Source: CAVPHV01 sp963704825
Lineage (GTDB): Bacteria; Actinomycetota; Acidimicrobiia; Spongiisociales; UBA5794
Assembly: GCA_963704825.1 (NCBI GenBank)
Contig: CAVPHV010000017.1
Coordinates: 186,001 to 250,000, forward strand
Length of the DNA stretch: 64,000 bases
Direction: 5' to 3'
Shown here: in pieces, positions 26,209 through 33,466 of the stretch
How positions within the stretch are numbered: the stretch's first letter is position 1
Layout of the letters: each line of letters starts with the position of its first letter
The notes under the pieces: generated by a model
The model's database searches: none
Seen by the model: only the letters and a program-made list of their open reading frames with translations
What the model was told of the DNA's origin: nothing
Made by a program: the position numbers and the translations under genes

Positions 26209-26559
26209 GTGAAGTTTGCACTGCTCATCTACAGCGACGAGAACACCGCCCCGATGCCGGAGACCCCGGCGGCGCAGCAGGTGTTCGACGAATATGTGGC
26301 GTTCACGACACGCATCACCGAGCGGGGAATCAGCCGCGGCGGCGAGGCTCTCCACGACAGCGGTACTGCCGCCACCGTGCAGGTGGTCGAAGGCGAGGTT
26401 GTTGTCACCGAGGCTCCGGCCGTCGACTCGCGCCAGGTGCTCGGCGGCTTCTATGTCATCGACGTCCCCGACAAGGCGGCCGCCATCGCGGTCGCCACCG
26501 AGCTCCCCGGATCCCGTTACGGCGCGGTCGAGGTGCGGCCCGTTTGGTCCTGGGAGTGA
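26209..26559 (+). CDS. YCII/DGPF-domain protein
   Basis: A 116-residue alpha-beta protein. MKFALLIYSDENTAPMPE opens the DGPF/YCII ferredoxin-like fold, and GGFYVIDVPDKAAAIAVATELP plus VEVRPVW close it. Members are often encoded next to ECF sigma factors and may be enzymes or sensors; none is adjacent here. GTG start at 26209 is fixed by AGGAAGGA at 26195-26202. A TAGGTT at 26160-26165 could be the -10. The gap 26017-26208 before it contains only a short direct repeat, GATCATGGAGCG twice at about 26057-26082. Confidence 0.85.
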   Translation: MKFALLIYSDENTAPMPETPAAQQVFDEYVAFTTRITERGISRGGEALHDSGTAATVQVVEGEVVVTEAPAVDSRQVLGGFYVIDVPDKAAAIAVATELPGSRYGAVEVRPVWSWE

Positions 26560-26655
26560 GCCGTTGGTGACGAGGGTTCGAACGTGTGTGGTCGTTGGGC
26601 CCGCCGACCCATTTTGCAGATTGCCCTGCAGAAACGGGCAGAATATGCCGATAAA

Positions 26656-26833
26656 CCCCGGGAGTGGATAGAGCTCTCCAAGGGAGGCGGCTGAAGCCGA
26701 GCCCAAGGTAGGTACCGATGTCCACTCGCCGACAGAGGCCTCAGGGCGGCGGTCCGTATTGCATCTCTATGCAGCGGTGATCCAACTGACCGCTCGAAAT
26801 CCTCAGAAGCCCGCCCCGCGGCGGGCTTCGTCG
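26656..26833 (+). ncRNA. Candidate structured RNA ending in a strong terminator
   Basis: No protein gene fits this gap, but consecutive helices can be drawn: GAGTGGA (26662-26668) with TCCACTC (26721-26727) closing a multibranch region that holds CGGC-TGAA-GCCG; CGCCG (26727-26731) with CGGCG (26747-26751); TGCAT-CTCT-ATGCA (26760-26773); AGCGGT (26773-26778) with ACCGCT (26789-26794); then the terminator at 26806-26829. TTGCCC at 26621 and TATGCC at 26644 with a 17-base spacer could be the promoter. A 20-codon open frame (26718-26780, ATG to TGA, preceded by AAGGTAGG) lies inside and may be a leader peptide or chance. It does not match any riboswitch or housekeeping RNA I can recall. Could be a free-standing small RNA or an attenuator for the downstream gene. 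Confidence 0.5.
26806..26829 (+). terminator. Ten-base-pair GC-rich terminator hairpin
   Basis: GAAGCCCGCC pairs perfectly with GGCGGGCTTC around a CCGC loop. Only two T residues follow closely, as is common for terminators of high-G+C actinobacteria. It ends the candidate RNA and insulates the repeat array downstream. Confidence 0.75.
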
Positions 26834-26841
26834 CGTGCTGC

Positions 26842-27187
26842 TGACGGAGTCAGCAGCACGTTGTAGTTTCCTACCGGAAACTACTGGTGAGGGATTCCCG
26901 GTGGGGTGACGGAGTCAGCAGCACGTTGTGGTTTCCTACCGGAAACTACTGGTGAGGGATTCCCGGTGGGGTGACGGAGTCAGCAGCACGTTGTGGTTTC
27001 CTACCGGAAACTACTGGTGAGGGATTCCCGGTGGGGTGACGGAGTCAGCAGCACGTTGTGGTTTCCTACCGGAAACTACTGGTGAGGGATTCCCGGTGGG
27101 GTGACGGAGTCAGCAGCACGTTGTGGTTTCCTACCGGAAACTACTGGTGAGGGATTCCCGATGGGTGACGGAGTCAGCAGCACGTTG
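26842..27187. repeat. 65-bp tandem repeat array (five full units plus partial sixth)
   Basis: Units begin at 26842, 26907, 26972, 27037 and 27102 (65 bases each, the last 64), then a 22-base partial unit from 27166. Copies are almost identical: unit 1 has TTGTAG where the others have TTGTGG, and unit 5 ends CCCGATGGG instead of CCCGGTGGGG. Each unit holds GTTTCC-TACC-GGAAAC and GGGATTCCC inverted repeats plus TGAC-GGA-GTCA. At the left edge CGTGCTGCTGAC (26834-26845) and GTCAGCAGCACG (26849-26860) make a perfect 12-base-pair hairpin. The unit length is not a multiple of three, so no protein repeat is encoded. The array runs to within seven bases of the next gene's -10 box. Confidence 0.95.
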
Positions 27188-27193
27188 GTCAGC

Positions 27194-27199
27194 TAGGTT
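27194..27199 (+). promoter_or_regulatory. Putative -10 box of the PIG-L gene
   Basis: TAGGTT lies seven bases before ATG 27207, predicting a leaderless transcript. The region where a -35 would lie is the partial sixth copy of the 65-bp repeat. Confidence 0.4.
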
Positions 27200-27206
27200 T
27201 GCCGCC

Positions 27207-28013
27207 ATGGCCACCCTTGTGTTCTTCCATGCCCATCCCGACGACGAAGCCATCGCCACCGGCGGCTCGATGGCCGCCGCCGCCGACGCCGGCCACCGAG
27301 TTGTTCTCATCGTGGCGACGGGCGGTGAGGAGGGCGAAGTTGCCGACGGCTTCCTGAGCGACGGCGAAACCCTGGAAGAGGTTCGCGAACGCGAGACGTG
27401 CGCCGCAGCCTCGATTCTCGGGTCGGCCCGGGTGCACTTCCTCGGGTACCGCGATTCCGGGATGATGGGGGAAGCGGCCAACGAGCACCCGGAGAGCTTC
27501 TGGCGAGCCGACGTCGAAGCTGCCGCCGCTCAGGTTGCCGCGATCCTCGCAGAAGAGCAGGCCGATGTCGTGACGGTCTACGACGACCACGGGGGTTACG
27601 GCCACCCGGACCACATCCAGGTGCACCGCGTTGGTCACCGTGCCGCGGAACTGGCCGACACCCCGCGGGTGTTCGAAGCGACCATGAATCGTGACCTGGT
27701 TCGCCAGTGGAGTTCCGTGATGCGTGCCGAACGGGAAGATCTCACGACGGCGGCCGAAGTCGATGACCCCAACCTGGAAAAGGTGGGGCTGCCGGACGAC
27801 CAGCTCACCACCGCCGTCGACGTCGTGGCGTTGATCGACCGAAAGCGACGAGCGATGGCCGCCCACGCCAGCCAGATCGATGACGACTCGTGGTTCTTCC
27901 AGCTCCCCCCGGACGCCTTTGCCATGGCCTTTGGCACAGAGTGGTACCGCCGCACCAGGCCGGCGTTCGAAGCCATGTTGCCCGATGGCCGTGAGCACGA
28001 GTTGCTCGGCTGA
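27207..28013 (+). CDS. PIG-L/LmbE deacetylase, MshB/Mca-like
   Basis: A 268-residue zinc-dependent N-deacetylase. FFHAHPDDEAIATGGSMAAA carries the HPDDE motif (His and Asp/Glu zinc ligands and base), and YDDHGGYGHPDHIQVHRVG the second HPDH motif with the third ligand. In actinobacteria this family includes MshB (mycothiol biosynthesis) and Mca (mycothiol S-conjugate amidase, detoxification); the length and the C-terminal segment WFFQLPPDAFAMAFGTEWY suit an Mca-like enzyme, but assignment between the two is by eye. The start at ATG 27207 coincides with the conserved N-terminus; the longer open frame runs back into the repeat array. Confidence 0.88.
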   Translation: MATLVFFHAHPDDEAIATGGSMAAAADAGHRVVLIVATGGEEGEVADGFLSDGETLEEVRERETCAAASILGSARVHFLGYRDSGMMGEAANEHPESFWRADVEAAAAQVAAILAEEQADVVTVYDDHGGYGHPDHIQVHRVGHRAAELADTPRVFEATMNRDLVRQWSSVMRAEREDLTTAAEVDDPNLEKVGLPDDQLTTAVDVVALIDRKRRAMAAHASQIDDDSWFFQLPPDAFAMAFGTEWYRRTRPAFEAMLPDGREHELLG

Positions 28014-28037
28014 TTGGCAGCGAGAGGGGAACACCAG

Positions 28038-29015
28038 ATGCGGGCATTGTTGTGCACCAACCCGGGGCCGGACTTCACACTCGAGATCGGTGAGATTCCG
28101 GATCTGGTGCCCGGTCCCGGCGAGGTTGTGATCGAGGTGAAGGCGGCTGGGCTCAACTTTCCCGACACGCTGATCATCCAGGGCCGGTACCAATTCAAGC
28201 CTGAGCCACCGTTTTCTCCCGGGGCCGAGGCGGCCGGACTGGTGGCGGCGGTCGGTGATGGGGTCGACCTGGTGGTGGGAACGCCGGTGGTTGCGCTCGG
28301 GGTCTTTGGCGCATTCGCCGAGCAATGGGTGGTGCCGGCTGACACCGTGATGCCGCTGCCTGTCGGTCTTGGGTTCGAGCGTGGCGCCGGATTTGGCCTC
28401 ACCTACGGCACGGCGTACTACGCGCTCAAGCAGCAAAGTCGCCTCGAGCGCGGTGAGGTGCTGCTGGTGCTCGGTGCCGCCGGAGGAGTCGGCAGCGCTG
28501 CCGTCCAGATCGGTAAGGCAATGGGGGCCACCGTCATTGCGGCCGCCGGGTCGGATGAGAAGCTGGCGTTCGCAGCAGACTGTGGCGCCGACCTAGCGGT
28601 CAACTATGTGCGCGAGGACCTGAAGGCCCGGATCCGCGAGCTCACGGCCGGTCACGGGGTCGACGTTGTCTTCGACCCGGTGGGAGGAGACATGTCGGAG
28701 CCGGCGTTGCGAGCGACGGCGTGGGACGGCCGCTTCCTCGTCATCGGATTTGCCGCTGGCGACATCCCCCGGATTCCGCTCAACCTGGTTCTGCTCAAGG
28801 GCCTCCACATCATCGGTGTCTTCTGGGGGAGCTGGGTCGGCCGTGAGCCGCTGGCTTCACGTCGCAACTACGAAGAGCTGCTCGAGATGGTGGCAGGCGG
28901 CGCTATCGATCTGCCTGCAGTGGAGGTTCATGAACTCGAGGATCATGCCGCCGCCTTTGCCGCACTGACGGAGCGCAGGGCCAAGGGCAAAGTCGTTCTA
29001 CGAATCCGGGAGTGA
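28038..29015 (+). CDS. Zinc-free MDR quinone oxidoreductase
   Basis: A 325-residue medium-chain dehydrogenase/reductase. The NADPH-binding motif is VLGAAGGVGSAAVQIGKAMG; GLNFPDTLIIQGRYQFKP and PGAEAAGLV are typical of NADPH:quinone oxidoreductases. The structural and catalytic zinc cysteines of alcohol dehydrogenases are absent. Likely substrates are quinones or alpha,beta-unsaturated carbonyls, or acyl-CoAs. AGAGGGGA precedes ATG 28038, which lies 24 bases after the PIG-L stop, so the two are probably one transcript, both fitting detoxification. Confidence 0.88.
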   Translation: MRALLCTNPGPDFTLEIGEIPDLVPGPGEVVIEVKAAGLNFPDTLIIQGRYQFKPEPPFSPGAEAAGLVAAVGDGVDLVVGTPVVALGVFGAFAEQWVVPADTVMPLPVGLGFERGAGFGLTYGTAYYALKQQSRLERGEVLLVLGAAGGVGSAAVQIGKAMGATVIAAAGSDEKLAFAADCGADLAVNYVREDLKARIRELTAGHGVDVVFDPVGGDMSEPALRATAWDGRFLVIGFAAGDIPRIPLNLVLLKGLHIIGVFWGSWVGREPLASRRNYEELLEMVAGGAIDLPAVEVHELEDHAAAFAALTERRAKGKVVLRIRE

Positions 29016-29029
29016 TCGGGTGCTCCGAA

Positions 29030-29051
29030 GGCGGGCACGGCAGGACCCGCC
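29030..29051. terminator. Hairpin between converging genes
   Basis: GGCGGG pairs with CCCGCC across a ten-base loop, 15 bases after the quinone reductase stop. No T tract follows. It may end the plus-strand transcript facing the E1 dehydrogenase gene. The remainder of the gap to 29152 shows nothing further. Confidence 0.35.
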
Positions 29052-29152
29052 CGTTGCGTCACACCCCGGGCGCCGGCACGCCGGCCACCATGTGCCCAGC
29101 CACACCTGCCATCCCCTTCGGATGGTGCCCTGGAGCAAACTCATCAGCAATT

Positions 29153-31252
29153 TCAGCCCCCGATCGTTTCCCGGATGCCGGCAAGCACCTGGGTCGTGTC
29201 GATGAGGGCGTGGCGCTCGATGGCGAACTGGGGCCACGGGGCGTCGGTGGCGGTCAGCCGGCGGATCGGCACCTCGAGGGAGTAGCCGCATCGCTCGGCG
29301 ACTTCGGCCGCAACCTCGGCGGCAAACCCGCCGGTGCGCTGCGGCTCCTGGACGATCAAGAGCCGTCCCGTCTTGTCGACGGAAGCCGTGACCGTATCGA
29401 CGTCCCACGGGTAGATGGTGCGCAGGTCGATCACCTCGACATCGAAGCCTTCCTCAGCCGCGGCCGCGGCGGCCCGCAGCGAGACGGGGACCATGCCGCC
29501 GTACGTGACCAGCGTCAGGTCCGCCCCGGTGCGCCGCACCCGCGCCTTGCCGAGCGGGATCTCGTAGCGGGCCGACGGGACCGACTCCTTGCCCGCCCGA
29601 TAAAGGGCCTTCGGTTCGAGGAAGATGACCGGATCGGTGCCGGCAAGTGCAGAGGCGAGCAGGCCCTTGGCGTCGTACGGCGTGGACGGAACCACAACAA
29701 CCACTCCCGGGATGTGGGCAAACAGCGCCTCCGGGCTGTCACAGTGGTGTTCGTGGGCGCCGATCCCGGCTCCGTTGGGTGAACGGACGACCAGGGGCAG
29801 CGTGGCGTGACCCCGGGTGCGGAAGCGGATCCGTCCGAGGTGGCTGGCGATTTGATCGAACGCCGGATAGGAGAATCCCTCGAACTGGATCTCGGCCACC
29901 GCACGGCTCCCCGAGATCGCCATGCCGATTCCGGCGCCGACGATCCCCGATTCATTGATTGGGGTGTCGATCACGCGTTCCTCGCCGTAGCGGTCGTAGA
30001 GGCCCTCGGTGATGCGGAAGACTCCGCCGGCCACGCCAACGTCTTCGCCGAGAATCAGCATGGACGGGTCGGCTGCCATGGCTTCGTCGAGGGCCAGGGT
30101 GATCGCCTCGGCCATTGTGATGGGTTCGGTGTCTGCGACCACGGTTGGTTCGGGACCTGGCGTCCAGACCTCGGCCGGCTCGAACGGCGTCTCGGATTCT
30201 CCGGCTCGCCGCTGCATGGCGTGGAGTTGTTCGATCAGCAGGTTGGGAATGCGGGCGTAGGCATGGCGGACGATGTCGTCGCGGTCGGGCTGCGGAGTCT
30301 CGTCGAGAATGCTCATCGCCTTGTCGAATTCGACCGTGGCCTCGACACCCAGGGCGAGTTCCCGTTCTTCGTCCCACAGGCCCCGGCGCTCCAGGAAGGT
30401 GCGGAAACGATCGATCGGGTCGCGGGTGCGCCACTCCAGCTCTTCGGCTTCGCTGCGATAGAGCCGGGCGTCGTCTGCGGTGGCGTGCGGCCCATAGCGG
30501 TAGCAGACGGCCTCGATCAACGTTGGCCCTTCACCGCGCCGGGCGCGAGCAACGGCTTCCCTGGTGGCGGCATAGACGGCGAGCACATCCATGCCGTCGA
30601 CGCGTATCCCCGGCATTCCGTAGGCGATGGCCTTCTGGGCGATGGTGGCTGCCGCAGTCTGCTTCGCATAGGGCACCGAGATGGCCCAAAAGTTGTTCTC
30701 GCAGATGAATACCGTTGGCGTCTTCCACACGCCGGCGAAGTTGAGTCCGGAGTGGAAGTCATTCTCCGAGGTTGCCCCATCGCCGAAATAGGCGGCGGTC
30801 ACGATCTGCTCGCCACGTTGCCGGGCCGCATAGGCGTGACCCACGGCGTGGGGAAGATGGCTGGCGATCGGGACGGAAACCGACATCATCCGATACTTGT
30901 GGACGTCCCAATCGGCGTTGGGTAGCCCCCGCCAGTAGGCGAGGACCACGTCGAGCGGCATGCCCCGCATCAGCTGCACGACATGCTGGCGGTAGGCGGG
31001 GTAGATGAAGTCTTCCGCTCCGAACGCCGCAGCAGATCCAACGTGGACGGCTTCATGGCCCTCGCTCATGGCGTACGTACCAAGCCGGCCCTGACGTTGG
31101 GCCCCCATTGCTTTTCGGTCGTACTGTCGACTCAAGCCCATGAACCGGTAGAGATCGACGAGTTCGCCGTCGTCGAGATGCGGCGGGTCGCCGACGACAC
31201 GACCAGTGGGGTCGATGATCTGCTCCATGGCGGCGGTGGCGTCTTCGATCAC
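29153..31252 (-). CDS. Fused alpha-beta E1 component of a 2-oxoacid dehydrogenase
   Basis: A 699-residue thiamine-diphosphate enzyme. Residues about 25-370 are E1 alpha (GTYAMSEGHEAVHVG; the TPP motif YFGDGATSENDFHSGLNFAG; ENNFWAISVP; RYGPHATADDARLY) and about 385-699 are E1 beta (ITMAEAITLALDEAMAADP, GEDVGVAGGVF, NESGIVGAGIGMA, VRSPNGAGIGAHEHH). Separate subunits are the rule, so this is a natural fusion; relatives act on branched-chain 2-oxoacids or pyruvate. No E2 or E3 gene lies next to it, so the lipoyl partners must be elsewhere. GGGAGGAG before GTG 31252 marks the start, 24 bases upstream of an in-frame ATG at 31228. Confidence 0.9.
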   Translation of the reverse strand: MIEDATAAMEQIIDPTGRVVGDPPHLDDGELVDLYRFMGLSRQYDRKAMGAQRQGRLGTYAMSEGHEAVHVGSAAAFGAEDFIYPAYRQHVVQLMRGMPLDVVLAYWRGLPNADWDVHKYRMMSVSVPIASHLPHAVGHAYAARQRGEQIVTAAYFGDGATSENDFHSGLNFAGVWKTPTVFICENNFWAISVPYAKQTAAATIAQKAIAYGMPGIRVDGMDVLAVYAATREAVARARRGEGPTLIEAVCYRYGPHATADDARLYRSEAEELEWRTRDPIDRFRTFLERRGLWDEERELALGVEATVEFDKAMSILDETPQPDRDDIVRHAYARIPNLLIEQLHAMQRRAGESETPFEPAEVWTPGPEPTVVADTEPITMAEAITLALDEAMAADPSMLILGEDVGVAGGVFRITEGLYDRYGEERVIDTPINESGIVGAGIGMAISGSRAVAEIQFEGFSYPAFDQIASHLGRIRFRTRGHATLPLVVRSPNGAGIGAHEHHCDSPEALFAHIPGVVVVVPSTPYDAKGLLASALAGTDPVIFLEPKALYRAGKESVPSARYEIPLGKARVRRTGADLTLVTYGGMVPVSLRAAAAAAEEGFDVEVIDLRTIYPWDVDTVTASVDKTGRLLIVQEPQRTGGFAAEVAAEVAERCGYSLEVPIRRLTATDAPWPQFAIERHALIDTTQVLAGIRETIGG

Positions 31253-31420
31253 TGCGCTCCTCCCTGGGCCCCGGTGTCGTCCGGCGGCGCGTTGGTGCGG
31301 GCCTGCAAAGCATAGGGAACCGGCCAATTGCTGCGCGCCGCCCGGGTCGCTCGTTTGGTCCCCGATACTCCCGGTATCGCTCTAGGCTTCCGCCCGCCTT
31401 CCAAACCAGGAGTTCCTCTC

Positions 31421-31978
31421 ATGACCCGCGTCCGTATTGCTGTGCTGCTTGCTACGGCCGCTCTGGCCATTGCCGCCTGCAGCGGCGATGACGCCGAGGT
31501 GGCGTCCACGGTCACGGAAGGGGATGAGGTGACGACGACGGTCGGGCAAACCCAGCAGGAGGGAATCGTGGTTGAGGTCGGAGACCAGGTAGAAGTGCAC
31601 TACGTCGGGACTCTCGACAGTGGTGAGCAGTTCGACTCATCTCGCGATCGAGGAGAGACCCTGGGATTTGAGGTCGGCGCCGGTCAGATGATCGCTGGTT
31701 TCGACCAGGCGGTGCGTGGCATGGCCGTCGGTGAGGTCAAGACGGTTCGGCTCGAAGCGGCCGACGCCTACGGCGAACTCAGTGATGAGTTTCGCCAGGA
31801 GGTCCCGCTGGCGGACCTGCCCGAGGGCCTTGCGGTTGGCGACCCGTTGTTCACCCCCGAGGGCCTACAAGTCACCGTGATCGAGATCAATGATGATGTT
31901 GCGGTGATCGACTTCAATCATCCGCTCGCCGGGGAAGCACTCACCTTCGAGATCGAGATGGTCACGATCACCCGCTGA
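31421..31978 (+). CDS. Exported SlyD-like FKBP peptidyl-prolyl isomerase (lipoprotein)
   Basis: A 185-residue protein. The signal AVLLATAALAIAACSGDD ends in a lipobox (IAAC), followed by a Thr/acidic linker and an FKBP domain from about residue 50: VGDQVEVHYVGTLDSGEQFD, then AGQMIAGFDQAVRGM. The insert region AYGELSDEFRQEVPLADLPE and the hallmark DFNHPLAGEALTFEIEM identify the SlyD branch. SlyD proteins are normally cytoplasmic with a His-rich metal-binding tail; this one lacks the tail and is exported, so it is likely an extracytoplasmic folding factor. AGGAG lies at 31408-31412 before ATG 31421; TAGGCT at 31383-31388 is the probable -10. Confidence 0.88.
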   Translation: MTRVRIAVLLATAALAIAACSGDDAEVASTVTEGDEVTTTVGQTQQEGIVVEVGDQVEVHYVGTLDSGEQFDSSRDRGETLGFEVGAGQMIAGFDQAVRGMAVGEVKTVRLEAADAYGELSDEFRQEVPLADLPEGLAVGDPLFTPEGLQVTVIEINDDVAVIDFNHPLAGEALTFEIEMVTITR

Positions 31979-32017
31979 GCCTCCTCCTCGTGCATCGGGG
32001 CGGCGCGCGGCGTGCGG

Positions 32018-32131
32018 TCAGCTCAGAGAATTGCTGACGACAACCGTCAGTGGGATCACGAAGGCCGCAGCTGCGAGGGCCCCGGCGACCACTCCGACGT
32101 AGAACAGTTGGTTTTCTGAGAGCTTGGCCAC
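32018..32131 (-). CDS. Small single-pass membrane protein
   Basis: A GTG at 32131 opens a 37-residue frame: a short polar start (MAKLSENQLFY), then one long hydrophobic helix (VGVVAGALAAAAFVIPLTVV) and a short polar tail. Codon third positions are G/C-rich, as in the neighbours, and AGGA lies upstream. The frame is also open from a GTG at 32176, which would add 15 residues. It is divergent from the cytochrome c gene, so it may be a small accessory subunit of the same electron-transfer machinery; that is inference from position. The rest of 31979-32291 holds the cytochrome promoter. Confidence 0.5.
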   Translation of the reverse strand: MAKLSENQLFYVGVVAGALAAAAFVIPLTVVVSNSLS

Positions 32132-32219
32132 GTGGTCCTCGTTGGTGCTTGTCGACGGCTGGATGGATGATTGCACAAAGAGGGTCGTTGGTCACTTCGA
32201 CGACGCATGGCAGTCTACC

Positions 32220-32225
32220 TAGGAT
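32220..32225 (+). promoter_or_regulatory. Putative -10 box of the cytochrome c gene
   Basis: TAGGAT matches the recurring TAGGNT hexamer of this window. It would give a leader of about 60 bases containing GAGGAAGGG before the GTG at 32292. No convincing -35 is seen. Confidence 0.35.
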
Positions 32226-32291
32226 GCGTCCCGACAATCGGTCAGGTGGAACATCACAACACCATCACATCACGAGGAAGGGCCTGAGGGC

Positions 32292-32813
32292 GTGGACACA
32301 GACGGCTCTGAAGGAACGACCCCGGCTCCCGAGAACCGCTGGGATCGGTTCGTCAAAGGGTTTGCCCTCGGGGCGGCCGGTCTCGTGCTGCTTTGGGGAG
32401 TGCTCGCGGCCTTGGTCTATTGGACCTCGAGCGACGACTACGACGAAGCCGCTTCGGGCGATGGCCTCTCGAATCAGACCACTACGACTGGAGGACCCAG
32501 CGAAACGTCACCACCTGGGGATGTCGACGGCGCCGCCGTTGCCGACTCGGCCGGATGCACGGCCTGTCACTCGAGCGACGGTAGCGCCGGAGTCGGGCCG
32601 ACATGGGCGGGGATCGCCGGTACGGAGCGTCCCCTCGAAGATGGTTCTTCGGTGCTTGCCGACCCGGCCTACCTGCTCGAGTCCATCGTGGACCCCAATG
32701 TCAAGATCGTTGCCGGCTACGCCGCCGGTCTGATGCCGCAGAACTTCGGCGACACGCTCAGCGACCAGGAACTGGCCGCCCTCGTCATCTATATCGAGTC
32801 GCTCAGCGGCTGA
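32292..32813 (+). CDS. Membrane-anchored mono-haem cytochrome c
   Basis: A 173-residue protein: cytoplasmic N-terminus of about 22 residues, one transmembrane helix (GFALGAAGLVLLWGVLAALVYW), a Ser/Thr/Gly-rich linker, then a class I cytochrome c domain. The haem-binding motif is CTACH in SAGCTACHSSDG, and the distal Met ligand is in AGLMPQNFGDTLSD, followed by the C-terminal helix QELAALVIYIESL. It would shuttle electrons on the outer face of the membrane, for example to a terminal oxidase. GTG start at 32292, with GAGGAAGGG about 12 bases upstream. Confidence 0.9.
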   Translation: MDTDGSEGTTPAPENRWDRFVKGFALGAAGLVLLWGVLAALVYWTSSDDYDEAASGDGLSNQTTTTGGPSETSPPGDVDGAAVADSAGCTACHSSDGSAGVGPTWAGIAGTERPLEDGSSVLADPAYLLESIVDPNVKIVAGYAAGLMPQNFGDTLSDQELAALVIYIESLSG

Positions 32814-32814
32814 G

Positions 32815-33279
32815 TCAGCTTCCAACGGAGATATCGGCGACTTCGGCGGCGACGATTTCCCGATAATCCTTTAGCGCCATGGTGATGGTCTGGGTGTGGC
32901 TCCCGCCGCGGAACGTGATTCGTTCGCCCGTGAGGCGAGTGTCGAGGATCGTTCGCATCTCATAGAGGCTGCCCAGCGGCGGCTCCGCTCCCGCCTCGCA
33001 GTCGCCAAACGCTGCGGTGAACTCGTCTTCGCGGGCCATGCGTACCTCGCCGCCTCCGAGCACGGCTCGCGCCTTGTCCAGGTCCACATGTTTGTGCCCG
33101 GGGACGACCGCCATCACAAACCGATCGTCGGCCATCAAGATCACCGGTTTGGCGATCTGCTTGCCGGAGATGTGCTCAGACTCGGCCACCCGTTGTGCCG
33201 TGTACGCGAGAGGGTGATCGGTCATCTCGTAGGCCACTCCGTGGGTGAGGAGGTACTCCCGAACCCTTTCGGCACCCAT
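32815..33279 (-). CDS. YbaK/EbsC-type aminoacyl-tRNA deacylase
   Basis: A 154-residue protein of the YbaK/ProX fold, which hydrolyses mischarged aminoacyl-tRNAs in trans. It shows AYEMTDHPLAYTAQRVAESEH, KPVILMADDRFVMAVVPGHKHV with the conserved Lys of the family, and SLYEMRTILDTRL. No anticodon or synthetase domain is attached, so it acts as a free editing domain; which amino acid it clears is unclear. GGAAGGAG lies upstream of ATG 33279. It converges on the cytochrome c gene, leaving one base between stops, and is divergent from asnA. Confidence 0.85.
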   Translation of the reverse strand: MGAERVREYLLTHGVAYEMTDHPLAYTAQRVAESEHISGKQIAKPVILMADDRFVMAVVPGHKHVDLDKARAVLGGGEVRMAREDEFTAAFGDCEAGAEPPLGSLYEMRTILDTRLTGERITFRGGSHTQTITMALKDYREIVAAEVADISVGS

Positions 33280-33466
33280 GTCCGCTGCTCCTTCCCGTGT
33301 TCCTGACCCAACACTGCCCAAGGGCCGAGCCATCCGCCATGGGCAATGGTCACAAGTACGGCCAGTGGATGTTCGCTGCTGGGCACTCCGACCCTGGTCC
33401 GCCTTCCTGCCCGCTGGCAGGCTGAGTCGGTCGCTCGACCACAACTCGACCACAAGGAGTGCTTCT

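Noticed and set aside
26570..26590. tRNA gene suggested by GGGTTCGAAC
   Set aside because: The flanking bases do not form a T stem, and no acceptor, D or anticodon arms can be drawn.
26842..27187. CRISPR array
   Set aside because: The 65-base units are identical along their whole length; there are no unique spacers, and no cas genes are in the window.
33280..33466. T-box riboswitch before asnA
   Set aside because: No TGGNACC-type T-box sequence or anti-terminator; only a short 6-bp hairpin is present.
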